A DNA stretch of 64,000 bases from the NCBI RefSeq assembly GCF_003086295.3, contig NC_092048.1, positions 107,462,276 through 107,526,275 on the forward strand, given 5' to 3'. Position numbers and translations under genes: made by a program. Below, piece after piece: positions 1-9,916 of the stretch. This stretch comes from Arachis hypogaea (lineage: Eukaryota; Streptophyta; Magnoliopsida; Fabales; Fabaceae). The first letter of the stretch is position 1. Every line of letters begins with the position of its first letter. Under the pieces are notes generated by a model. The model did no database searches, was not told where the DNA came from, and worked only from the letters and a program-made list of their open reading frames with translations.

Positions 1-92
1 CCGCGTGCCCTGGAATTCGACGTGAAAAAGGGTGCACGACCGAAAGTTGTGCTAGAGTGGTGTTGGATTGGTGCTAAACGCACAATTCTTCC

Positions 93-340
93 CACCTGGC
101 CGCGTGACCGACGCGACCGCGTCATACCCTTCTAATGGCCACTCACGCGATCGCATGCCCCACGCGATCGCGTCACCCAAAAATTTGGCAAAATTAGAAC
201 TTGAATAGAGAGTTGTGCGAGCGCGAGGCTGCCCTCGCGCCAGTAGCATGAAACGGGTCACGCGACCGCGTGACTGACGCGCCCGCGTCAATCAGTATAA
301 GCGCAAGTCGCGCGACCGCGTGCTCCACGCGACTGCGTCG
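93..340. repeat. Array of paired CG palindromes (internal array of E)
   Basis: Fourteen-bp motifs of the type CACGCGACCGCGTG come in pairs whose centres are 17 bp apart, near 99/116, 150/167, 265/282 and 315/332. Pairs lie about 50 bp apart, with one gap of about 115 bp. The gap holds a separate perfect hairpin, GCGCGAGG-CTGC-CCTCGCGC, at 221-240. The DNA between pairs is not conserved. The same pair design occurs in the 3' LTR at 4150-4329. Function unknown. Confidence 0.8.
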
Positions 341-1142
341 ATTGCGCCGCACAACTTCCCTAATTTTCCACTTATCTTATCTTTTTCTCCCCAAATCCTA
401 TTTTCTCTTTTCCCTCCTTATTTCTTCCTCCTCCCTTCCTCCTTCTTCCTTCTTTCTCACTTTTTACACTCTCACTCTCTCTCACCCCATTAACAAGGTT
501 TTTCTTTTTCTTCTTCCCTCCTTACTTTTCTATTTTTCTTCTTATTTTTATATGTTATCTTCTTTTCTTTTCTTTTTACTTTCATTATTTATATTTTCTT
601 TTTCTTTCTTTTTCCTTTTTACTTGGTGTTAGAAATTTATTTGAGTCATTATTTCTCATTATATGCTTGTGGATTGTTGTAAATTTGTTTGGCAATTATA
701 TATTTGCTTTTAAGGGGTTACTTGCATGTTCACTTTAATACTTTCTATACCTTCTTTACCATGCATGCTATGTGTTTGTGAAAAAGCCAATATGGCATTA
801 TGTATTTTTCTAGGTTATTCTATTCTACTATTAAATGCTTGTTTTTCATAAAACCCCTTTCATATTTTATTTGTTGAATATAATTGTCAATACAAACGTG
901 ATGGTTTGTTACGAATAATGCTTGATCTATGCTACTCATGCCTTTGCCAGCATGCCAATAAACATCTTGCATCTAATCACCCAAACATGCACTTGCTATT
1001 TTTCTATTGATGCACTTTTCACATGTAGTCATGACCATGTGTTAATAGCATACTCTTTGCCGTGCATTGATTTTTACTCATACAATCCTCTTCCTTGCTC
1101 TATCTCTTTAAATTTAATTTACTCTCTCTTCCCTTTTTCAGG
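341..1142 (+). other. Non-coding spacer before the accessory ORF, with candidate 3' splice site
   Basis: The first part (about 350-620) is strongly pyrimidine-rich and the rest AT-rich; reading frames here are low-complexity and I call none. At 1121-1141 a pyrimidine tract ends in CAG, and the next codon but one base is the ATG at 1143. This is a good plant intron acceptor placed exactly at the start of the ORF, so a spliced subgenomic message is plausible. No donor can be assigned because the 5' part of the element is missing. Confidence 0.5.
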
Positions 1143-2395
1143 ATGGCCACCAAGAAAGGAAAAGAGAAAGCTACTCCCAAACCACCAGCAAGAAGAGGAA
1201 CAAAGAGAGCATTAGTGGCAGAACCCTCTTCAACTGTGGTAAAGCCCTCAACAAAGAGACTTAAGAGGATTATAAAGGTTGATGATAAAGAAAAAGCCTT
1301 CCCAGCAAAGGACACTGCGCGATTTTCCAATCGCTACTGTGAGCAGATGTTTCCCATCCTGGCAGAAAGAAGTTACCACAATGAATACCTTCTTCTCCTC
1401 CCAAACCATATTGCTACCTTTGTTGAACCGCAGATTGCACACAGACAATGGGGTTTCCTACAGAGACAGCCAAGGCAGGTCAATCTTTCTTGGGTAGTCG
1501 AGTTCTACTCCAACTTCCACCTGCCAACCCTGCAGTCTATCTTTGTTCGTCAGAAGCAAGTCCCCATTACAGAAGAGGCCATTCAAAAAGCTCTAGGTCT
1601 TCCCCCTGTTCCAGAAGGATTGGACGCCTTTCAAGAAGCCGCACTCAAGCGCCAGATGTACCAATTTGACTGGGACGCCGTTCTCAGAGTTATTGCACTA
1701 CCTGGCAGCCGTTGGATCTACGGATACCATCGTACCCGCCCTAAGGGAATATCAGCTTCAGTACTTACCTTGGAGGCTCACGTATGGGCACAGATCATGT
1801 CCCATTACATCTTTCCGAGCACTCACGATCCTCCTTCACTGCGGACATGGCCATCCTACTATGGTGCATCCTTACAGACCAACCTCTGAATCTACCGAGA
1901 CACATCCGGAATGCCATGGGACACGTACAAATTGCGGGCAACTTACCTTTTCCCGCCTTGGTCTCAGATCTTGTCTCAGCAGCCGGAGTCTCCTACAGAG
2001 CTGGGGACACCAAAGCCATGCTTCCACGGGATGATCAGTATGTCCCTAACGGGAAATACATCAGACCTCCACCAGCCGCCACAAGCCATCCTACTGAACC
2101 GGTTGAAGATATTCCTTCTTCAACACCACAAACACCTACAACAGACCAACTGCTCCATCAGATACTCGAAAGGTTGGATCGGTAGGAACACAAAGCTAAG
2201 ATGAGAGAGCGTCGTAACAAGCGTCGATTCACATACCTCAAGGAGCTGATTATGGGAAAATTCAAGGACTCAGACATCTCGGACTCCACTTCCTTTACCA
2301 ACACAGGAAGCCATGATAGCCCTGACTGTGGCGATATTGCTACCAGCCCACCTTTGTTTCTGACAGATGGCACCGAGGACGGTGCAAAACCTTAA
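1143..2395 (+). pseudogene. Accessory ORF of E, putative plant transposon protein domain, broken
   Basis: The frame opens at ATG 1143 (MATKKGKEKATPK), with a lysine/arginine-rich N-terminus, then a region that reads like the 'putative plant transposon protein' family found beside plant gypsy elements (SNRYCEQMFPILAERSYHN, about codons 55-75, and EEAIQKALGLPPVPEGLDAF further on). The frame is lost near 1830 and continues in another frame to 2185 (LPRHIRNAMGHVQIAG), where a TAG interrupts it. It then runs on in that frame from 2201 to the TAA at 2393-2395. So there is one frameshift and one internal stop. No signal peptide or membrane segment is evident, which argues against an envelope role. 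Its place between the internal array and the purine tract matches the extra 3' ORF of Athila elements. Biochemical function unknown. Confidence 0.65.
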
Positions 2396-2407
2396 GTGTG
2401 GGGAGGT
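2370..2407 (+). other. Hairpin plus purine-tract module, upstream copy in E
   Basis: A perfect 6-bp stem, GCACCG-AGGA-CGGTGC (2370-2385), is followed after 6 nt by TTAAGTGTGGGGAGGT (2392-2407). This duplicates the purine tract that abuts the LTR 1.4 kb downstream. The last codons and stop of the accessory ORF lie inside the module. The downstream copy has a different stem but the same AGGA loop. Confidence 0.75.
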
Positions 2408-3809
2408 CGGTCAGTACCTGACTTCCGGAGGTAATTTCTCTTCCCTAAACACCAACAAATTAGGATATTTAGTTAGTTTTTCTTTTGTAGAATAAGATAA
2501 ATTGCATAGTAATAGATTAGTTGTATGCATGTTCTACTTGATTGAAAAGACAATAAGTTTCTTCTAAGACTCTATTTTTGGAACAAAATTTCACTAATTT
2601 TAATTAAAATTTTTATGTTAAATTTGCTTGAAGTTGTATTTGGAACATAATTTTTAAGCTAAAGAACACACAACCTGTGAGATTTGAGCCTTTATGCATG
2701 GTTACATTATTTAACCATAATTATTTTATTCTTGTGTATTTACTTCTCTATGATTGTAATCTATATTTTGTTTCATTCTATATGTCCAATGTTTATTATA
2801 TTTATATGTTTGCATATGATTGAGGCCATTAATTGTTTAGCTCACTTATCCAAATTAAGCCTACCCCTTCAATTACCTTTGTTAGCCACTTTGAGCCTTT
2901 AAAACCCCATTTGTTCTATATTTTACCACATTACTAGCCTTAAGCGGAAAAATAATTATATATCCCAAACTGAATCTTTGGTTAGCTTAAGATAGAATTG
3001 TGTGTGCTAATTAAGTATGGAAAATTGTGAGAACAAAAGATAATAAGGGAATGTGTCATGATAATATAATGGAAATTTGGAGACCTACTCATGTGAAACT
3101 ATAAGAATTAAAAATCTATGCGCATTGATAAGCTATGTTTATTTTTATGCTTATAAAAAAAACTAAAAATATTCAATAAATAAATAAGGGGACAAAATTA
3201 CCCCAATGTTAAGTTAAGAATTCAAAGATCAATGCATGTATGATAAAATTAAGATAAAAAGTTGATACATGAGTGTGGAATGTGAAAGGGAAATTCTGGG
3301 TAGCTAGGTTGAATTCTGAAGTTATATAGAATATATATAGGTTATGTTAAAGCTAGGGTTAATTAAAGATTCAGTTTATAAGCTTACTTAGTCACATATG
3401 TATCCTTACCATTACCTTGGCCCTATTACAACCTTGAAAAGACCTCATGATGTTTGCATTAGTATATTGAATGTTGTTGATTGGTTAGGAGAAGAACAAA
3501 AATTAGAGAGCATTATTAGAGAAGAATAGAGTAATTACCCTATACAATAGAGAGACTAGAGTGTACATACACCATCAGTGAGGGTTCAATGCTTGAAATT
3601 TTATGTTCCCTGCTTTCATGAGTTATCTTCTTGCACTTTTATCTGTTCTTACTGTATAAGAATTGAATTAGTGAAATTTGATTTATATTTTGAAGAGCTT
3701 ATTTGCTATTGATCAAGTGGACAAGAATCATATAGTTGCATTCATATATATAGGTTGCATTGCATGAGTTTTACATGTTCCTACTCATTTATTTTATCTC
3801 CTTCAACTA
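2408..3809 (+). other. AT-rich non-coding region of E between the two hairpin modules
   Basis: About 1.4 kb of AT-rich DNA with no convincing reading frame. Elements A and C have similar non-coding stretches (about 1.2-1.35 kb) between their two hairpin modules, so its presence may be a fixed part of the layout. I see no gene or repeat in it. Confidence 0.6.
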
Positions 3810-3846
3810 AGCATGAGGACATGCTAATGTTTAAGTGTGGGGAGGT
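3810..3846 (+). other. Hairpin plus polypurine tract next to the 3' LTR of E
   Basis: The stem AGCATG-AGGA-CATGCT (3810-3825) is followed after 5 nt by TTAAGTGTGGGGAGGT (3831-3846), which touches the first base of the LTR. The purine tract is the expected plus-strand primer for reverse transcription. The hairpin keeps the AGGA loop seen at 2376-2379 while the stem differs on both sides, so pairing is preserved. Confidence 0.8.
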
Positions 3847-5351
3847 TGATAAACCACTATTTTATGGTTTCTAATGTGTTTAATTGTGTGGTTTTATCAT
3901 GATTTTTACCCACTTATTCATATGATTAGCATGCATTTATATTTCCTTCCAAAAATTATTGCATGATTGAAAACCTGCTCCCTAGAGAGTTTTAATTACG
4001 CATTTTAATTCTCCTTTATTCCATTCGATGCTGTGATCTGTGTGTTAAATGTTTCAGGCTTTATAGAGCATGAATAAGTTGGAGATTGGAAAGGAAGCTT
4101 GCAAAAATAGAAGGAACACAAGAAGTTGAGGAGATGACCAGCGAGAAGTGACGCGGTCGCATGGCTCATGCGACCGCGCGAAAGAAAGGAAATCGCAGTG
4201 ACGCGGTCGCATGGCTCACGCAACCGCGTGGACTGGAATAGCACAAGTGACGCGGAGGCGTGGACGACGCTCCCGCGTGGAAAAACAAAACGTCAAATGA
4301 CGCGTTCGCATGAATGATGCGATCGCGTGACGTGCGCGATCTGCATAATCTGCAGAATCGCTGGGGGCAATTTTGGGCCCTGTTTTGACCCAGTTTTCGG
4401 CCCGAAAAAACAGACTAGAGCTAGAGGACATGCAGAAACCAAAAACAACATTCATTCTACACAATTTTTAGTTTTTTAGATCTAGTTTTACTCCTCCTCT
4501 AGGTTTTCTCTCTACACATTCATAGTTTTTAGGATTTTTACTTCTATTGCTCTTTGCATTGGGATATTGAGAAGAGTTATTACCTCACCAAGACTTCGTC
4601 ATTCTAGTTCGTTTTCTTTACTTGGCTTTACTCTTCCATGTCCTTTAATTTACTCAATTTTACTATTGGATTATTTTAGAATTTATTAATACAAGAATTA
4701 CTTTTATTTTTAATTGATTCCTTTGAGTTTTATTTATCATGTCTTTCTTTAATTCCCTTTCCTATGTTATGAGTTCTACATTCACAATGAGCGAGTAGTT
4801 CCCTAACTTGATGGGGAGTTGATTGAAAGGAACCCTTGAGTTGGGGTGCTTAAAGAAAAATTGTAATTGGGTTTATTGTTGGAATGCCCTCTAGTCACTG
4901 ACACTAATCCTTCTCAATTGAGCGGATTGGAACTTGTGAATAGAAATAGCATTCCAACTTGTTTGACTTTCCCTTACCTAGTAAGAGATAACTAAACAGA
5001 ATAACCTTCAATTATCAATTAATCTTGAGAGTAATTTAACAAGAATAGGGCTTCCAACTAATCTACTCCCAGTCAAGGCTTTTATTTAAATTATTTAATT
5101 TTTCTAATTTAATTTCCTGTTTATTCAACTCAAACCCTTTTTGAAAACATCTGATTAATAAAATAGGACAGCTTTCTGCAACTCGTTGGGAGACGACCTG
5201 GGATTCATACTCCCAGTATTTTAATTTTAAATTTTGTGACACCCTTCTAAATTGATAAGCGGATTTCTGATTGGTTAAGGACTATACTTGCAACGCAAAT
5301 CTTATAACCATTCTTAATTCGCCAATTTTTGCTACGTCAGTTCACTCATCA
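3847..5351 (+). repeat. 3' LTR of element E
   Basis: It runs from TGATAAACC to TCATCA, about 1505 bp, with TGAT/ATCA termini and the purine tract immediately upstream. It holds the palindrome array at 4150-4329, about 303-483 bp from the LTR start. The last 250 bp contain text typical of Athila LTR 3' ends, around 5185-5225. The end at 5351 is set by the inverted terminus; no second LTR or target duplication is available to confirm it. Confidence 0.7.
4150..4329. repeat. Four-unit array of 31-bp double palindromes in the LTR of E
   Basis: Each unit is a 14-bp CG-rich motif, 3 bp, and a second 14-bp motif that is roughly its reverse complement. Motif centres are 4156/4173, 4206/4223, 4255/4272 and 4305/4322: 17 bp within a unit and 49-50 bp between units. 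Units 1 and 2 are near-perfect hairpins, units 3 and 4 imperfect. The 19 bp between units are not conserved. Confidence 0.85.
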
Positions 5352-6381
5352 CAGAAGGTAGCTAGGGTGGCTACGTGAAAGAGAAAGCAAAAGTGGAGCA
5401 AGAGGAGCTGTCATGCATCAAGAAGCATCAAGGGCTAGGAGCCCTTCTTGGAGTGCAAGTCAAGTTGGATGGCTCAGATTGATGAAGCTTGGTGTAAAGA
5501 GAAGACTCAGAGGTAATTGCATGTTGGTTCTAACATTCGGTTATCTCTCCTCTCTCTCTGGTCGAACCGATTTGCATGAAGAAGAAGAAGAAGTTTAGCT
5601 TGGTTTATTTGGTTTCAACCGTGGAGGCTTCCCCCTATAAGTAAGGGAGAACAGCCAGGGCTTGAGGCAAGAAAAAGAGTAAAAGCACAATGTTTCCATA
5701 GCTACCTAAGCTAACAGAAGTTCTTCTCCTTCAATGTCCTTCATTTTGTATTTTTTTGTTTAATTTATTCTGTCTTGAGTCTCATGGAAAAAGGCAAACA
5801 GTGAAGTTTGTAAGAAAAAGCCATAGAGCGGAAAAAGACAGAGAGTGTAAAATTAAAAGAAAAAGCCATAGATGTTCTTAGAGGTCCTTTGTACATCTGT
5901 GTTGTGTTTCATGATTCTGTGGAAATCCCCTTGCAAGTTGGGTTAGCACTTAGCAGTTGAAAGCTTAGCAGTAACCAAGTCAAGTTCAGGATTGGAGTTT
6001 AGATTCTGGACTTGTCCCGGATAGGAAGGGTAGTTCCTAGGGAGAATTGGTGTTTGTAATCAAGGATGATTATAGTAAAATTCCATCATTGTTGTGATGG
6101 AGACTGGATGTAGGCTGCATTGTACTTGGCAGCTGAACCAGGATATATCTTGGTGTGATTTTCTCTCTTTCTTCTACTCCATTTCTATTTCTGCTGCACA
6201 GGAGATAAAACCGAAAAATATCTCGTGCCGGATGACGAGATAAAAAGAAAAAGTCTCGTGGCTGGGTACGAGACAAAAATAAAAAAGTCTCCAGAAGTTG
6301 TTTCAAGGACCAGCAAGTTTTAATAAGCCAAAAGGGGGCTAAGATTCAACCCCCCCTTCTCTTAGCCACTGAAAATCATCA
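5352..6381 (+). mobile_element. Copia/Sirevirus-like LTR remnant
   Basis: No protein is encoded. The stretch contains a TATA-like CCCCTATAAGTAAGGG near 5630 with a possible transcription start about 60 bp downstream, and it ends in a C-rich tract (about 6350-6361) followed by CACTGAAAATCATCA. That order is typical of Sirevirus-type copia LTR 3' halves as I know them. The expected primer site does not follow; gypsy RT sequence starts directly at about 6382. It is therefore a solo or truncated LTR joined to element D by deletion or recombination. No TSD found. Confidence 0.5.
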
Positions 6382-8784
6382 GGAGTGCATGGAGGAAAAT
6401 TCCTTGGATTCTTATTGACAAACAGAGGGATAGAGGCCAACCCCGATAAATGTCAAGCCATAGTCAATATGAAATCACCTCGGTCAATAAAAGAAGTACA
6501 ACAACTCACAGGCCGCGTAGCAGCCCTATCACGATTTCTGCTTGCAGCAGCTGTAAAGTCGTACCACTTCTTCAACATTTTAAAGAAAGCGGAAAAGTTC
6601 AATTAGACGGATGAGTGTGAAAAAGCCTTTGTTGAATTCAAAAACATACTCGGCTCACCGCCCATCCTAAGGAAGCTGCAACAAGGTAAACCCCTTTTCG
6701 TATTCCTTTCAATTTTAACTAATACAATTAGTTCTATGCTTGTAACAAAAACAGGAAAAGAATAACATCCGGTATACTTTGTGAGCAAAGTCCTATAAAA
6801 TGCCAAAACAAGGCATCCTATTATAGAAAAGCTGGCATTTGGCTTGGTCATCACAGCTCGACGCCTGCGACATTACTTTCAAACACATAAAATAATAGTT
6901 CGGACAGGCCAGCCCTTACGGCAAATACTCTCCAAACCAAACTTGGCGGGACGGCTTACAAAGTGGGCAATAGAGCTCTCAGAATTCGACATCTCTTATC
7001 AATCGCGGGGATCTCCGAAAACACAAACTCTCGCCGACTTCCTATCAGAATTTACTGACCTCGAAGAACCACCCAAGGCGTGGGAGCTATATGTAGATGG
7101 TGCATCCAACGATGGCGGATGTGGAGCAGGAATCCTAGTCAAAGACAACACAGAAGTTCACGCCGAGCAATTAGTCAAATTTCTTTTTCAAGCGACAAAT
7201 AATCAAGCTGTATGAAGCACTCCTTGCAGGCCTCAGGCTAGCAGAACAAATAGGGATCAGCAACCTAAAGGTATATTGCGACTCCTTGCTTGTAGGACAG
7301 CAAGTAGTAGGTAGCTTTCAGGTACGAGACCCACTCTTAGAAAAATACCTAAGCTCAGTCAAACATATAATACAACATTTTCAGAATTTTGAAATATCAC
7401 ACATACCCAGAGAACAAAAGTATAGAGCAAACATTTTATCTAAACTGGCTGCATACAGAAAAAATGGTTCACAAAACAAATTACACCATCTCACACTAAC
7501 AAAACCAAGTTTAGATATCAAATATGTGTCAAGTATATCGCATGAAGAATACTAGCGAAGCCCACTCATTCATTATTTAAGAACCGGCGTAATACTAGAC
7601 AAAGAAAATCCGAGGTCATTTAGACACAAGGCGAGCCATTACACCTTGATAGGAGCCGACCTGTATCGGCGAGGAATCTACAGAATGTTACTAAAATGTC
7701 TCGGCCGGGAAAATGCAACCGAAGTCATTGACAAACTCCATGAGGGCATTTGTGGGCATCACGCAGGAAGCAGAAGCTTGGCAAAAAAAATACTAAGGGC
7801 AGGATACTACTGGCCAACGTTGCGACAAGACTACAGAAATAAGGTGCAGAAATGCGATGCTTGCCAAAAATGTGCACCAATTATCCATAGCCCAACCGAG
7901 CTGCTGCATATGTTGGACGTTAACTGGCCCTTTCATAGGTGGGGGGTGGATATACTCGGCCCATTCCCCACAGCACCAGGACAGGTAAAATTTTTATTAG
8001 TAGTAATCGATTACTTCACAAAATGGATAGAGGCACAACCACTTGCGAGGATAACATCGGACAAGGTACAAACTTTTATTTGGAAATTTATTATATGTAG
8101 ATATGGCCTACCCATATAAATAGTTTCCGATAATGGTCGACAATTTACCAATAAGAAAATAGACATGTTTTTTACTAACCTTCATATTAGACATCGTTTC
8201 TCCTCTATCGAACACCCACAAAGCAATGGGCTCACAGAGGCTGCTAAAAAATCATTTTGCAGACCCTAAAGAAAAAACTGAGCGATGCCAAAGGACTTTG
8301 GGCCGAACTCATACCAAAAATATTATGGAGTTATAATACAACACCTCAATCCGCAACAAAAGAAAGTCCATTCCGACTAGTATATGGCGCAGATTGCATG
8401 ATTCCTATTGAGGTTGGCCAGGGGTCAACCCGAACCAAACACTTTAACGAAGATATTAACAGGGAAAACAGGGCAGCCAAACTTGATACAGCAGATGAGG
8501 ATCGAATGTTGGCCGAGATTAGACAAAGGTCTATACAAACGACCATACAAAAGCAATACAACAAGAAGGTCCGGCCGAGAATTCTGAGTGAAGGTAATCT
8601 GGTGCTAAGGCAAGTAGAAGATGTACGGAAGCCTCAAGGACACAGAAAATTGGCTGTTAATTGGGAAGGTCCTTTTCGAACTTCCAAAGTCGTCAAAAAA
8701 GGCGCATACGGCTTGGAAACATTGGACGGGAAAGCTCTACCCAACACATGGAACATCTCTTCTCTAAAACTTTACTATAGTTAA
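6382..8784 (+). pseudogene. Pol remnant of D: RT end, RNase H, second RNase H, integrase
   Basis: From left to right: the end of RT and thumb (KFLGFLLTNRGIEANPDKC at about 6397), RNase H (6844-7040), a second RNase H-like domain starting WELYVDGASNDGG at 7081, linker, the integrase zinc domain (HEGICGHH...CDACQKC, about 7740-7870), the catalytic core with aspartates in VVIDYFTKW and in the SDNGRQF stretch near 8130, and the C-terminal region ending in LKLYYS at 8784. Stops or frameshifts occur at about 6604, 6764, 6799, 7213, 7555, 8117 and 8250, so no functional enzyme is made. The integrase C-terminal part (8257-8784) is the longest clean frame. Confidence 0.85.
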
Positions 8785-9121
8785 TCCGATGTAAGTGGAG
8801 TAGCTTGGTACTCTTTTTCCTGAATACAAGGTTTTTCTCTATGGAGGGTTTACTCGGACAGGTTTTAACGAGGCCAAGCAACCCACGCCCCTCAAAAGGA
8901 GGGTCTATGTCATCTCAATAAACAATTTCTATTTTCTACTCTATTTTTCAACAATTAAGCAAATTGCCAAACAACAAAAGTCAAACATGCATATACTTAA
9001 AAACCAAAGTGTTTTAAGTTCAAACCGACACCAAACGTCGGATAAAAAAAGTCATCAAATTCAACCGATTTGAAATCAGCAACAAAATCTAAACACAACA
9101 AAAGTCATAAATTACATCAAC
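8785..9121 (+). other. 3' non-coding region of D after pol
   Basis: About 340 bp without a reading frame. It contains a G/A-rich stretch near 8838-8905 that resembles the post-pol region of Tat elements. It separates pol from the convergent reverse-strand gene, whose stop is at 9122-9124. Confidence 0.45.
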
Positions 9122-9911
9122 TTAAGAAGGAGGAACATTCTCCCCATGGTCTTGAACAGTTCCATCCTGAATCAGTTTGCCATCAATAACAAACTTGGTC
9201 ACATCAAGCTGACCACAGTCAAATTCAGGGGCAAGCAGGGCAACCTAACTAACGGCCCGATCAAACCCAGAAGCAAACATTTCTATCCCTTCATCTTCCA
9301 ATTCGTGGATCTAGGACGTCAGCTCTTCTTTTGCATTTGTCATTTTCTTTGATTTCTGCCTGGAGTAACCGAACCTGATCCTGAAGCCGAGTAATCTCCT
9401 TTTCTCTATCCTTCATCTTCGACGTCACATCAATGATAACGTCGTCCTTCTCCTTCATAGACCACTCCAGCACAGCAACTTTCTCAATAACGGCTTACTG
9501 TTTGGCCCCTAACAGCTCGGTCGTACGACCCACGCGCAGTAAACGGGAAGCAACAATCTGCGGCAAAAACAAAACTACTAAGCATATGAAAACCAGAAAA
9601 TTAAGAGCACAACCCAACAAAAAATAAAAACAAACACTATTGACCTGAATAAATTTCCCCATCCATTCCATACCAATCCGGCGAGTCATCAGTATATCAC
9701 CAGGGTACTGAGAAACCCTGTCAGCGAGATCGGTAATGGGAAAGTGCTCACTCCAAAGTGAGTGCGAACTCGCACCAGGGATAAAGTCATGGAGCCTCCT
9801 CTGCCTATCAAAAATTGACTTGTTACTACCAGCAATCTCTTTATCACTTTCTGAAAAAACTTCCAATGATTTCTCTGGGTCATTTCTTTTTCTTTTCAGC
9901 GAAGAAGCTGG
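9122..9911 (-). pseudogene. Reverse-strand accessory gene of D, C-terminal half
   Basis: Read on the minus strand, this half gives a basic stretch (LKRKRNDPEKSLEVFSESDK), a conserved block (FDRQRRLHDFIPGASSHS), then a coiled-coil segment (KMKDREKEITRLQDQVRLLQ, about 9350-9410) and a C-terminal domain ending at 9122. One stop (9495-9497) and a frameshift near 9300 break it. A candidate 87-bp intron lies at 9558-9644. The N-terminal half is at 20951-21783; element A separates them. Tat-lineage elements are known for an ORF antisense to the genome in this position; its function is not established. Confidence 0.7.
9558..9644 (-). other. Candidate in-frame intron in the reverse-strand gene of D
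   Basis: On the minus strand the boundary reads TTCAG/GTCAATAG at 9644 and the acceptor reads TTTTTGCCGCAG/ATTG at 9558. The intervening 87 bp are T-rich and encode an odd hydrophobic run (CFYFLLGCALNFLVFICLVV) inside an otherwise polar protein. Because 87 is a multiple of three, the frame stays open when the intron is retained. Confidence 0.6.
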
Positions 9912-9916
9912 CTGGG

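Larger units (their letters stand above)
1..5351 (+). mobile_element. Athila-type Ty3/gypsy retrotransposon, 3' part (element E)
   Basis: The window opens inside this element; its 5' LTR, gag and pol lie upstream. What remains, in order, is a CG-rich palindrome array, a spacer with a good splice acceptor, a broken accessory ORF, AT-rich DNA, a polypurine tract and the 3' LTR. The orientation is + because the purine tract at 3831-3846 directly precedes an LTR that starts TGATAAACC and ends TCATCA. The layout parallels that of elements A and C. Assignment to the Athila group rests on this layout and on LTR text shared with that group (the stretch around 5185-5225). A pol gene would settle it but is outside the window. 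Confidence 0.75.

Noticed and set aside
93..340. CpG-island promoter of a host gene
   Set aside because: The CG content is confined to phased palindromes that recur in the LTR of the same element; no gene follows apart from the transposon ORF.
1143..2395. Retroviral envelope gene in E
   Set aside because: Position fits, but there is no signal peptide, no membrane segment and no cleavage-site-like sequence; the protein resembles the plant transposon protein domain.
5450..6386. GGAGT target duplication for a solo copia LTR
   Set aside because: GGAGTGCA occurs near 5452 and at 6382, but the sequence after the first copy does not start with TG as an LTR and the text before it appears to be part of the same LTR.
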